Shown here piece by piece: positions 51,756 through 60,264 of a DNA stretch of 64,000 nucleotides; the stretch's first letter is position 1; each line of letters opens with the position of its first letter. The stretch is taken from the NCBI GenBank assembly GCA_903887775.1, contig CAISRB010000019.1, positions 62,001-126,000 on the forward strand. Reading direction: 5' to 3'. A program made the position numbers and the translations under genes. The notes under the pieces are model-generated. The model was not told the origin of the DNA, did no database searches, and worked only from the letters and a program-made list of their open reading frames with translations. The DNA is from an uncultured Bacteroidales bacterium (GTDB lineage: Bacteria; Bacteroidota; Bacteroidia; Bacteroidales; FEN-979).

Positions 51756-54553
51756 TCCGCGTCTTTCACACAGCGAAATCCTATCGTTGCATTCCTGTCA
51801 AGCCCTGGTGATACCCTGAGCAGCATCTCGGGATGATCAGCGGGCATCGGACCTCCTGTAACATACCAGATGCTCTGTGTCGGATGGTAATAACTTCCCC
51901 CACGTATAATGTTATAATAGTAGGATCCGTCATAATACATGTCGTTCGTGATCTGCCATACATTTCCTGTCATGTCTTCGACCCCGAACGGGCTTGCGCC
52001 TCCAGGGAATGAATTAACCTCTGTTTCATGGTTCAGGTTGTAATTGCACAGGGTTGAATCGGATTTGCTTCCCCATGGATATTTTCGCATATCCGTCCCC
52101 TGAGCAGCATATTGCCATTCACGTTCGCCCGGCAACCTTTTCCCAAAGTGCGTGCAATAGGCAGAGGCATCTTCCGGGCTGACATAAACAACAGGTTTGT
52201 TCTCGTCGGCTTTTTCAGGTCTTTTCCTCTCTTTCCAGAACTTCAGGAATGCTGTTGTGTCAGTGGGGTGATAATGTGCTGCCGAGATATAATCATAAAA
52301 ATCCTTATTGGTTACAGGATATTTATCCATGTATAATTTCTTCATCCTGACCACTACTGTGTCGCTGTAATCTGGGAAGGCAATAAAGGCTTCTGCGGAA
52401 CGGGGATCCCTCATCGTATAAAACCGTAAGCTTCCTGCAGGGATACATACCATCCCGGCAGGGGCTGATCGGGAGGGCTTCGTTCGTTTTGTCACGGAAA
52501 CAAGCCTCGGAATATCAGGTTGAGGGATGATCACCGTTTCATCCATCAGCTCTTCCTTTTCAAAAAGCTGGATAACCAGCTTCGGGCAGGCTTCTCCGAA
52601 GAGTTCCCTGTATCGGATACTGCCTCCTTTTACAGTGTATTCATAAAATTTTGACTGGTAAGTGGGATCTTCACCGAAGATCCTTATCTTATCTCCTTCA
52701 GATGCACTGAATAAAAGGCTGTCGCCTGAATCTTTTGCTTTCAGCAAGCGGGGCAACAGTGCTATGCAACCCACATTTCCTTCCCTCCTGGTATTCAGGA
52801 AAGTCCTGTCAAAGGGCTCGACATCAGCACGGATTGAACAGTATCCGTTGACCCGGGATGTTTTTATCTCGAGGTTGTTCCAAAGATCGACATAATGAAA
52901 TCCGTTCGCGGCTTCAACTGCATTAAAAAGTGCTGCATGCCAGCCTTCCGGTTTCATGCTGTAAATAGTATAAAGCGTTTTCCCGCCTGACTGCCACCGG
53001 TTCACGTAGATTGAGTCGGCAAGCGCGGGGACCAGCGGAATCCATTGGTAATTATGGAATACAGAATTATTTTCACGTAAGATCCTCGTGGTCCTGCCCA
53101 TATAGGCGTATTCCTCTTTTATCCAGGCCGGCCTTCCCTGTCTTGCGGTATTGATCTCCACCCCGTAACCATTGAAGAAAGCACAGGCCAGCTCCCTGTG
53201 CAGGCGGTCATCGGCAAGCTGAAGGACCCTGAAGATTGCAAAATCAGGTTTGATGAATTTGTTGAGGTTGAGTGGTGGCGGCATAACGAGGGCGTCATGC
53301 ACCCTGCCTGAAACGATACCCGGCATGTCTTTTGGGATTGCCATGCCTTCACTGTACATAATGATGCCTGGTTTGACCTTATCGGCGGTGGCTTGCAGTT
53401 CAAAACTCGATGCCCCCCTCGTATCCAGTACCACTCCGTCAGCATCAGTGGCACGCAGCAGCACCTCCATCCCCTTCATCTGGTCTTCCTTCCTGGTCCC
53501 TTCGTCCCAGGGGTTATAGGATATGAAGTAGTGTTTGCCTTTGCTGTGCGCAAAAGCAGCCTGTTTATTCAGCTCTTTCAGCCCGCCGGCCAGGTCCCGG
53601 TACATATCCCATTGGTTTCTCTGGTCGAGCCCAAGTCGCGGCCATGTGGGCCATAAGGTGAAAATGTCGTAACCGCCGGTGAGCTTATCATATTCGGTCA
53701 ACGAGGAATAATAGGTGAACTTCTTTTCGCGGTGGTCATAGTATTTATCATCCCATGCAAACTGCAGTAGGATGATGTATTTATTTTTCATCCATTGCAA
53801 ATCCTTTCTCTCGAAAAGGCTGTTGTCAAAAGCAGGCAGGTCATAGAGAAAACGCTGCTGGAACATGAGCCTTAGACCCTCCTGCCATTCACCTTTATGG
53901 GTGTCGAAATAAAGGCTGTATTCCACCCATCCTGAAGGTTTTAACACCACAGCCCAGCGATCGGCAGTCGCTTTGTCCTTATCCCGGGAGGTCCTCCTGG
54001 CCATCGCTGTCACCGAGAGGCTGTCATTCAGCCTGAGATCTGAAAATCCCATATGCCATGCGTTATCGGGCAGGATCACACCCACAGGACCCAGGCCGGG
54101 GCGGAACAAGAGGGAACGGCAGAGGTAATGAGGCCATTCCTTCGTGCCGCCTGCAGTGATATATACTTTACCAGGCCCTTCGCCCAGGGGAACAAGGTTT
54201 TCCATTTTATGGTCGCCCCGGCCGTTATTGGTGAACCTCAGTAAATATTTCAGTCCCTGATTGCAGCTTTTGTCTGCTACCAGGCTGCCACCGATAGAAT
54301 CGGCCAGTACGAAAGTAATGGTATCGTGATTAGCGTTTGTTCTGACCGCAGTTGTACTGTAGAAACTGCTGTCGATCAGCACCGAAAAGAATGGAAGGCC
54401 ACTGAGTGTTCCTACTTCCCTGCCGTTCACCGTAAATCCCTTAACCGATAGTGAAGAAGGCCGGTCAAATACAACAGATGATATCTGGGCATCAAGACTG
54501 CCGGTAAGGCAGGATGCAATCCACAGACATAAAAAAAGAGTTATTTTTTTCAT
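51752..54553 (-). CDS. Exported TIM-barrel glycosidase-like protein fused to an FGE-like domain
   Basis: Protein of 933 residues from the ATG at 54553 (MKKITLFLCLWIASCLTGSL); the frame is open further upstream only because it runs through a heptamer repeat. A beta-sandwich (about 25-240) precedes a TIM-barrel-like region (about 240-510) with DIFTLWPTWP, DADGVVLDTRG and IIMYSEGMAI, resembling alpha-galactosidase-like or DUF6259 proteins. Residues of about 698-933 are an FGE/SUMF1-fold domain (FGKRLPGEREWQYAAQG, DMTGNVWQ, RGGSYYH, IGFRC). The cysteine pair needed to make formylglycine is missing, so this domain is probably structural or ligand-binding. Confidence 0.72.
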   Translation of the reverse strand: MKKITLFLCLWIASCLTGSLDAQISSVVFDRPSSLSVKGFTVNGREVGTLSGLPFFSVLIDSSFYSTTAVRTNANHDTITFVLADSIGGSLVADKSCNQGLKYLLRFTNNGRGDHKMENLVPLGEGPGKVYITAGGTKEWPHYLCRSLLFRPGLGPVGVILPDNAWHMGFSDLRLNDSLSVTAMARRTSRDKDKATADRWAVVLKPSGWVEYSLYFDTHKGEWQEGLRLMFQQRFLYDLPAFDNSLFERKDLQWMKNKYIILLQFAWDDKYYDHREKKFTYYSSLTEYDKLTGGYDIFTLWPTWPRLGLDQRNQWDMYRDLAGGLKELNKQAAFAHSKGKHYFISYNPWDEGTRKEDQMKGMEVLLRATDADGVVLDTRGASSFELQATADKVKPGIIMYSEGMAIPKDMPGIVSGRVHDALVMPPPLNLNKFIKPDFAIFRVLQLADDRLHRELACAFFNGYGVEINTARQGRPAWIKEEYAYMGRTTRILRENNSVFHNYQWIPLVPALADSIYVNRWQSGGKTLYTIYSMKPEGWHAALFNAVEAANGFHYVDLWNNLEIKTSRVNGYCSIRADVEPFDRTFLNTRREGNVGCIALLPRLLKAKDSGDSLLFSASEGDKIRIFGEDPTYQSKFYEYTVKGGSIRYRELFGEACPKLVIQLFEKEELMDETVIIPQPDIPRLVSVTKRTKPSRSAPAGMVCIPAGSLRFYTMRDPRSAEAFIAFPDYSDTVVVRMKKLYMDKYPVTNKDFYDYISAAHYHPTDTTAFLKFWKERKRPEKADENKPVVYVSPEDASAYCTHFGKRLPGEREWQYAAQGTDMRKYPWGSKSDSTLCNYNLNHETEVNSFPGGASPFGVEDMTGNVWQITNDMYYDGSYYYNIIRGGSYYHPTQSIWYVTGGPMPADHPEMLLRVSPGLDRNATIGFRCVKDAD

Positions 54554-54566
54554 GGCAATTGGTATT

Positions 54567-54598
54567 AAAAAGCGAAAAGCGAAAGGCGAGAAGCGAAA
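54567..54598 (+). repeat. GCGAAAA heptamer array, purine arm (second locus)
   Basis: AAAAGCGAAAAGCGAAAGGC followed by GAGAAGCGAAA, four to five units. It forms an inverted pair with 54705-54743 and flanks dispersed repeat copy C. Confidence 0.75.
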
Positions 54599-54636
54599 TT
54601 TAAAAGATTGCTCATAAAACATTTTCTTTTCCAGTT

Positions 54637-54701
54637 ATTTCGCTATTTATTCGCAACAATTGCTAATTTTATCTGCGTGCTCATTTTGGCTTCCCCGAAT
54701 T
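54637..54701 (-). repeat. Dispersed repeat, copy C
   Basis: Read on the minus strand it begins TTCGGGGAAGCCAAAATGAG and continues CACGCAGATAAAATTAGCAATTG, TTGCGAATAAATAGCG. It matches copy A at about 90 per cent. It supplies the last codons and stop of the lipoprotein gene at 54643-55578. Confidence 0.85.
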
Positions 54702-55578
54702 CTATTTCGTTTTTCGTTTTTCGCTTCTCGCTTCTCGCTTTTTCAATTACCCCCGTATCCCTTATCAGCACAGGAGGAACGACCAGGGGCGGATGCGCAT
54801 CTATGATCTTCTGCATGTCATGGCGCAGCTTCACATTTGTATTGATTGCTGAATCATAGGCCTGGCCGTATGAAATGCCTTGAGCCATAAGTTTCCTCTC
54901 AAGCAACTCGGTTTTAATTGAGAATTCAGTTTCCTCTGCTGAAATCTGCCCGTCAAGCCATATTTCTTTTCTCGGGATATAATGGTAAGCCATGTCATTT
55001 CCGCTCAGGCCAAAATCGGGGAAAATAGAAGCACGCACCTTATACCCGTCAACAACCCATATGCTGATCCCGTCCCTCACACCAAGGGGGACACGATAAA
55101 TCCCGCTTAATTTAATACTGTCGGGCAGGCCGGGTATTTCTTTTACTCCGGTGGCATCCTTCGGACTTAACTTCGGAAGAGATGCTTCATGCGCCCGGCT
55201 GAGAGAATCCCAGGACTTCCTCATCTTCAGCTCAATCCTTAGGGACGAATCATGAGCTTTTTCATAAGTCCAGCCGAATTTTGCCATCAGGGCGCGTTCA
55301 TTCAGCTCATGGGCCAGGGTAAGTTCGAATTCCTCGCATGAAACTGCATGGTCGATCCAGATCTCGCCTTTTGGGTTGAAAATATAACGCTGATCGTTAC
55401 CTCCATAGAGGAACTCCTTATAGATATCCTTACGGACTTTGTAACCATCTACAATCCAGACAGTAAAACCTTTTTTTTCTCCCCAGTAATAGCGGTAAAC
55501 CCCATCAACCTTGCTGTGGTTCCCGCAGGAGGACAATAGCATTATAAGTATGATAATCAATACATTATTTTTTTTCAT
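54643..55578 (-). CDS. Lipoprotein with two copies of a HELxER-type domain
   Basis: Protein of 311 residues from the ATG at 55578 (lipobox LLSSC, Cys18). Two homologous domains cover about 23-122 and 156-252: GVYRYYWGEKKGFTVWIVDGYKVR pairs with GIYRVPLGVRDGISIWVVDGYKVR, and GEIWIDHAVSCEEFELTLAHELNER pairs with KEIWLDGQISAEETEFSIKTELLER. The first copy has His90, Glu91, Glu94 and His109, a pattern that could bind metal; the second has Thr223 and Tyr241 in place of the histidines. The function is unknown. The last 30 residues are encoded by heptamer and dispersed repeats and are probably not part of the ancestral protein. Confidence 0.7.
   Translation of the reverse strand: MKKNNVLIIILIMLLSSCGNHSKVDGVYRYYWGEKKGFTVWIVDGYKVRKDIYKEFLYGGNDQRYIFNPKGEIWIDHAVSCEEFELTLAHELNERALMAKFGWTYEKAHDSSLRIELKMRKSWDSLSRAHEASLPKLSPKDATGVKEIPGLPDSIKLSGIYRVPLGVRDGISIWVVDGYKVRASIFPDFGLSGNDMAYHYIPRKEIWLDGQISAEETEFSIKTELLERKLMAQGISYGQAYDSAINTNVKLRHDMQKIIDAHPPLVVPPVLIRDTGVIEKARSEKRKTKNEIEFGEAKMSTQIKLAIVANK
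54705..54743 (+). repeat. TTTTCGC heptamer array, pyrimidine arm (second locus)
   Basis: TTTCGTTTTTCGTTTTTCGC followed by TTCTCGCTTCTCGCTTTTT, about five units, inverted relative to 54567-54598. On the minus strand it codes for EKARSEKRKTKN within the lipoprotein. Confidence 0.75.
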
Positions 55579-55632
55579 AGTTTCAAGCTTTATATGCTCA
55601 AAGTTAAACATTCTTCATGACCTGGATTTTAC

Positions 55633-55640
55633 TAAATTTG
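55633..55640 (+). promoter_or_regulatory. -7 element of the ABC membrane-domain gene
   Basis: TAAATTTG followed by C matches TAnnTTTG and lies 23 bases before the ATG at 55664. It favours that start over the longer frame from 55511, which would overlap the divergent lipoprotein gene. Confidence 0.5.
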
Positions 55641-55663
55641 CAGTTACTTCCAAAGCTACTCCG

Positions 55664-56530
55664 ATGACCATTAGCAAGATTGCTTACGCATATAAATACT
55701 CAATCGGACTTGTTCTTTCGTTTGTCCTCCTTGAAAATATCGCATACATCATTGAACCGGGCTTTTTTGGCAAATTGCTCGATGCCATGATCGATTATTT
55801 TTATGATCATGAAAAAGTCAATTACATTACTCCTTTATTGATCTGGGTCTTTATTTTTGTATTACATGTCCTGGGTGGTACGCTCAGCCGCTTTCTGGCC
55901 GGTAAAATTTACTCAAGGATGTTCGCTGAAGTGGCGGAACAGGTCATCGATTATTCACAGAAGAAAGGTGATCCCATTTCCAGGACATTGATCCGCACTG
56001 AGCTTGCAAAAGAGTTCATTGTTTTTTTCAGGGAAAGGCTGCCGGAGGTTTCATGGCAGGTCGTTGCAACTTTCGGTGCTATCATTGCAATGTTCTTTTA
56101 TGACTGGCGGATTGCTGCTGTATGTCTCGCAGTCATTGGACCTTTATGGATTTTCTCAAGGTTTTACCGTAAAAATGTTGTCGCTCTTCAAAGAAACATC
56201 AGGGATATCCAGGAAGACCTTTATAAAGTCGTTGAGCTTGGAGGTAAAACCCCCATCCACCAGTTCTATCGCGGCATGGTAAGGCCCCAGTTCCAGATTG
56301 CCCGCTGGAACTCATTCAATTATGGAGTAATGAAAATCTTCCTCCTGGGGATTTTTATCGTGGTGCTGTTTATCTGTGTTGACGTGGATAATTTCTCAAC
56401 CGGTAATATCTATTCTATCGTAGCTTACCTCTGGACCTTCATTTCATCGGCCGAATACCTGCCAGGCCTGATGGAAAGTTACTCTTCGGTCAAGGAATTA
56501 GGTCACCGCCTGAAAGAAGAAGAATTCTGA
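55664..56530 (+). CDS. ABC-type six-helix membrane domain protein without ATPase
   Basis: Protein of 288 residues. About five or six membrane helices and cytoplasmic loops match the ABC exporter membrane domain (TLSRFLAGKIYSRMFAEVAEQV, FFYDWRIAAVCLAVIGPLWIF, RNIRDIQEDLYKVVELG). No Walker A, signature or Walker B is present and no ATPase gene is adjacent. Its TGA abuts the stop of ogt in the palindrome TGATCA. It may belong to the stand-alone ABC_membrane_3 group; the role is unknown. Confidence 0.75.
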   Translation: MTISKIAYAYKYSIGLVLSFVLLENIAYIIEPGFFGKLLDAMIDYFYDHEKVNYITPLLIWVFIFVLHVLGGTLSRFLAGKIYSRMFAEVAEQVIDYSQKKGDPISRTLIRTELAKEFIVFFRERLPEVSWQVVATFGAIIAMFFYDWRIAAVCLAVIGPLWIFSRFYRKNVVALQRNIRDIQEDLYKVVELGGKTPIHQFYRGMVRPQFQIARWNSFNYGVMKIFLLGIFIVVLFICVDVDNFSTGNIYSIVAYLWTFISSAEYLPGLMESYSSVKELGHRLKEEEF

Positions 56531-57016
56531 TCAGCGGTAAAAAAGATCCCTTTGGGCGAATGCATGCTCATGTTCAAGAAGCCATTTTTTCCTTTTTAAG
56601 CCGCCTGCGTAACCTACAAGGCGGCCGTTGGTTCCAAGCACCCTGTGGCAGGGAATGATCACAGAGACTGGGTTCGTGGCATTTGCTCCTCCAACGGCCC
56701 TGAAAGCGCTTTCATTCCCTATCTTACGGGCCAGTTCGTGATAACTGATCGTTGTACCGTAAGGGATCTTTGTAAGTTCATTCCAGACCTGGAGTTGAAA
56801 AGCAGATCCTTCAAGGTCCAGGTCGATCGTAAACTCCTTCCTTTCGCCTATGAAATATTCATGCAGCTGGTCTACGGCCTCTTTCAGCTCATGGGGAACC
56901 CGGGGAACTCTCACTCTGAAATCAAGAAAATACAAGCTCCTGACACCTTTTTCAGAACCGGTGATTTCGATAAAACCGATAGGTGTTTTCAGAAAGGCAC
57001 GCGGAAAGGATTTCAT
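56531..57016 (-). CDS. ogt: Ogt, methylated-DNA--protein-cysteine methyltransferase
   Basis: Protein of 161 residues from the ATG at 57016. The acceptor Cys123 is in IIPCHRVLG, followed by GYAGGLKRKKWLLEHE; the DNA-binding segment with the arginine finger is SAFRAVGGANATNP (103-116). It directly removes alkyl groups from O6 of guanine and is inactivated in the process. The gene ends the symporter operon, four bases after a small membrane protein. No AlkA or Ada domain is attached. Confidence 0.93.
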   Translation of the reverse strand: MKSFPRAFLKTPIGFIEITGSEKGVRSLYFLDFRVRVPRVPHELKEAVDQLHEYFIGERKEFTIDLDLEGSAFQLQVWNELTKIPYGTTISYHELARKIGNESAFRAVGGANATNPVSVIIPCHRVLGTNGRLVGYAGGLKRKKWLLEHEHAFAQRDLFYR

Positions 57017-57020
57017 AGGA

Positions 57021-57230
57021 TTAAGTTTTTGACTTCCACGATACAAAGGCAAGAGCCAGCATTACAACACCAAAGATAAGCATCCCCAGCCCCGACCAGA
57101 GGTTTACATTGATCCCGAGGGATACGTTGTACAGGGAGGCATCAAGTCGTGTGATAAATCCGTATACCGTAATGAGCAATCCAAGGATTGTGAACATCAG
57201 CCCGATTGGAATTTTAATATCTATACCCAT
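57021..57230 (-). CDS. Small two-helix membrane protein
   Basis: Protein of 69 residues with two hydrophobic helices (about 8-26 and 43-64). It lies 13 bases after the sodium symporter gene and four bases before ogt on the same strand. The position and topology suggest a partner or regulator of the symporter, as for other small membrane proteins encoded next to SSS transporters. There is no recognised family. Confidence 0.65.
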   Translation of the reverse strand: MGIDIKIPIGLMFTILGLLITVYGFITRLDASLYNVSLGINVNLWSGLGMLIFGVVMLALAFVSWKSKT

Positions 57231-57243
57231 AAAATATTTGTTT

Positions 57244-58974
57244 TTACCAGAATAAAATTGTTAAAATAGTTACCAGTGTCAGCACTATAATTGCAAGTGT
57301 TGACGACCTTTTATACCATGGAACTGATTCTTCATTGAGTTTTGGGGTCAGAGAATACACCAGTCCTTTCAGCTCGGCATCTGATTTTTTCTGGGTGGTC
57401 AGCAGAGAAAGTACAACAGTGATCAGGGTGCTGGCAGAACAGGCAAAAATAGCAGTCCAGAAGTTCTGTGCCATTTCCACGGGATAGGCATGCAGGTGTG
57501 CGATCCACCCTCCTTTAACCAGTGTATTGGCTCCTTCAGGAAAGGTCAGCCCATGATGAAGCAGGGCTACGAAAAAGCCGGCAAGCAATCCAGTGAATGC
57601 CGCATGGCCCGTACCCCGTTTCCAGAACATACCGAGGAATATTACAGCGAATAAAGGCGCATTAACCATTGAAAATATGGTTTGCAGAAAATCCATTATG
57701 TTTCCGAACATGCTGGCAAGGTATGCTGCAGCGATGCTCACCAAAACTCCGAATATCGTAGCCATCCTTCCTACAAACAAATAGTGTTTATCGTCAATTG
57801 CCTTGTCTTTCGTGGTTGGCCGGATATAACTCTGGTAGATATCATAGGTCCACACCGTATTGAAAGCTGAAACATTCCCAGCCATTCCCGACATAAAAGA
57901 AGCTAGAAGGGCAGTAATGCCCAGGCCCAAAACCCCGGCAGGCAGATATTGTTTGAGGAGCATGATAATGGTATAGTCATAAATCGGCTGGCCTGCTTCA
58001 TTCAATGGAAGCGAGAAATGTTTTTCCGGGCTGTTCATCAGGACCAGTGCAACAATTCCCGGGACGATGATCAGGAAAGGGATGAACATTTTGGGGATGG
58101 CTCCGATAAGGGGAGTGTTGCGTGCGGCTGTTGTGGATTTTGCCGACATTGCCCTTTGAACAATAAGGAAGTTTGTACACCAGTATCCAAACGACAATAC
58201 GAAACCGAGGCCTGCAAAGATGCCGTACCATTCGACACCCAGCGGATTCGCCTTCGCCGACCCGGTGTACTTCCAGGTGGTAGTCCATGCGTCGGGTGCA
58301 AACCCTTTCGCACTTACAATGGGTGCAAGGCTTTGCTGCAATCCGTGCCATCCGCCCACATCCTTAAGACTGAGCAATACGATCGGTAAAAGCCCGACTA
58401 CTATGATAAAGAACTGAAGGACTTCATTGTAAATTGCAGATGAAAGACCACCAAGATAGGTATATACAAGGACTATTGCAGCTGAAAGAATGAGGCTGAG
58501 ATGGAAATTCCATCCAAGGACTTTTTCCATCAGGATAGCCAGGGCATACATCGAAATCCCGGAAGCCAGGATGGTCATTACTGCAAACAGTATTGCATTC
58601 AGCCCCCTTGTTTTTTCATCATAGCGCAGCTTCAGGTATTCCGGTACTGAACGGGCTTTTGAACCATAATAAAACGGCATCATGAACATGGCAAGGAACA
58701 CCATTGCAGGAATTGCCCCCACCCAGTAAAAATGGGTTGTAAGCATGCCGTACTTCAGGCCGGAACCGGTCATTCCCATGACTTCGAGGGCTCCGAGGTT
58801 GGTTGAGATGAAAGCCAGCCCTGCAACCCAGGCCGGCATTGAGCGCCCGGCTTCAAGGAACGCATTGGCATCTTTCATATAACGTTTGAGAGCCCATCCG
58901 ATCCCAAGGACAAAGGCAAAATAAATAATCATGACCGAGTAGTCGATCCATGAAAGTACAAATCCTGAATTCAT
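57244..58974 (-). CDS. Sodium:solute symporter (SSS family, SGLT-like)
   Basis: Protein of 576 residues with about 13-14 membrane helices. The start MNSGFVLSWIDYSVMIIYFAFVLGIGW, the N-terminal FISTNLGALEVMGMTGSGLKYG, and GALLASFMSGMAG-type LLASFMSGMAGNVSAFNTVW in helix 8 match the SGLT group. It imports a sugar or similar solute with Na+. The substrate cannot be told; glycosidases in the window make a sugar plausible. A possible -7 element TGAATTTG lies at 59009-59016 on the minus strand. Confidence 0.88.
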   Translation of the reverse strand: MNSGFVLSWIDYSVMIIYFAFVLGIGWALKRYMKDANAFLEAGRSMPAWVAGLAFISTNLGALEVMGMTGSGLKYGMLTTHFYWVGAIPAMVFLAMFMMPFYYGSKARSVPEYLKLRYDEKTRGLNAILFAVMTILASGISMYALAILMEKVLGWNFHLSLILSAAIVLVYTYLGGLSSAIYNEVLQFFIIVVGLLPIVLLSLKDVGGWHGLQQSLAPIVSAKGFAPDAWTTTWKYTGSAKANPLGVEWYGIFAGLGFVLSFGYWCTNFLIVQRAMSAKSTTAARNTPLIGAIPKMFIPFLIIVPGIVALVLMNSPEKHFSLPLNEAGQPIYDYTIIMLLKQYLPAGVLGLGITALLASFMSGMAGNVSAFNTVWTYDIYQSYIRPTTKDKAIDDKHYLFVGRMATIFGVLVSIAAAYLASMFGNIMDFLQTIFSMVNAPLFAVIFLGMFWKRGTGHAAFTGLLAGFFVALLHHGLTFPEGANTLVKGGWIAHLHAYPVEMAQNFWTAIFACSASTLITVVLSLLTTQKKSDAELKGLVYSLTPKLNEESVPWYKRSSTLAIIVLTLVTILTILFW

Positions 58975-59097
58975 CGTTTAGTGCTAAATTAATTAATACT
59001 AAGAACTGCAAATTCACCGTTTAGAATCTGCCGGCATCGTAAGGCGCAGAAAAAATGAATACATTTATGGCCAATATGCGATTTCAAAGTTAAAAAA

Positions 59098-60264
59098 TTG
59101 TTGAAAACAACTGCGATGATTTTTTTCGTGGCCATTGTGGTTACTATTTATACCCTGGTCAATTACATTATTTTTATCAGGGGGCTTCAGGCATTCCCTG
59201 CCGGGTCTCCGCTCAGGCCCTGGTTTATTGCAGGATTCTGGCTCATTGCTGCTGCATTTGTTGCAGCACGGATACTGGAAAGGAACTCTCCCGGACATCT
59301 TACCGAATGCCTGACCTGGATAGGCAGTTTCTGGCTGGCTTTTATGCTTTTCTTTACAATGATCGTCATATTGATTGATGTTGTAAGGCTTCTGAATTAT
59401 TTTTTGCATTTCCTGCCTGCTTTTTTGTACACGGATTATTTGAGGACCAAGCAGATACTTTTCATTGTATCAGTGGTTATTGCTGCTGTCATGGTCCTTG
59501 CAGGGTATATCAATGCAAGGAATCCAAGGGTGAAAGAGCTTTCACTGAAAATTGACAAACCGGGTCATGGCATGAAGGAACTCACAATTTCAATGGCTTC
59601 CGACATCCACCTGGGCACAATTATCCGCAAAGCAAAGGCAAAAGAACTGGTACGTTTACTGAATGCACCCCGGCCTGACCTGATCCTGCTGGCAGGAGAT
59701 GTGGTTGATGAAGATCTGGCTCCGGTTATCAAGGACAACATCGGTGAAGCATTATGCGAACTGAAAGCCAGGATCGGGGTTTATGCAATTACAGGTAATC
59801 ATGAATATATAGGCGGAGCGGGACCGGCTGTTGAATACCTTGAAAAACACTGCATCAGGATGCTCAGGGACACCGCTGTTCTTGTGAACGGGCAATTTTA
59901 TCTTGTTGGCAGGGATGACCGGGATAAACCCCGCTTTACAGGTAAACCCCGCAAAGAGCTTTCTGAGATCCTGAACAAGGCAGACCACGCCTATCCCATA
60001 ATCCTTATGGATCACCAACCCTTTAACCTCGAAAAGTCGGCCGATAATGGCGTCGACCTGCAGCTTTCGGGGCATACCCATAATGGACAGATCTGGCCGT
60101 TCAGCTATATCACGAGGGCTATTTATGAGCTCAGCTGGGGGTACAAAAAAATACGAAATACCCATGTTTATGTTTCCTGCGGGTTTGGGACCTGGGGACC
60201 TCCGGTCAGGCTTGGCAGCCGTCCTGAAGTACTGATCATTCACCTTACTTTTAACGATGAATAA
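59098..60264 (+). CDS. Membrane-anchored metallophosphoesterase
   Basis: Protein of 388 residues if translated from TTG at 59098; an ATG six codons later (59116) is an equally good start. Four membrane helices (about 7-27, 43-60, 75-98, 118-137) precede the phosphoesterase domain with DIHLG (Asp169, His171), GDVVDE (Asp201), GNHEY (Asn234, His235), the DHQPF histidine and GHTHNGQ near 328. The two-metal site is complete. Similar proteins act on lipid-linked or UDP-linked phosphates (YkuE/LpxH-like). It overlaps the M23 peptidase gene by eight bases. Confidence 0.87.
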   Translation: MLKTTAMIFFVAIVVTIYTLVNYIIFIRGLQAFPAGSPLRPWFIAGFWLIAAAFVAARILERNSPGHLTECLTWIGSFWLAFMLFFTMIVILIDVVRLLNYFLHFLPAFLYTDYLRTKQILFIVSVVIAAVMVLAGYINARNPRVKELSLKIDKPGHGMKELTISMASDIHLGTIIRKAKAKELVRLLNAPRPDLILLAGDVVDEDLAPVIKDNIGEALCELKARIGVYAITGNHEYIGGAGPAVEYLEKHCIRMLRDTAVLVNGQFYLVGRDDRDKPRFTGKPRKELSEILNKADHAYPIILMDHQPFNLEKSADNGVDLQLSGHTHNGQIWPFSYITRAIYELSWGYKKIRNTHVYVSCGFGTWGPPVRLGSRPEVLIIHLTFNDE

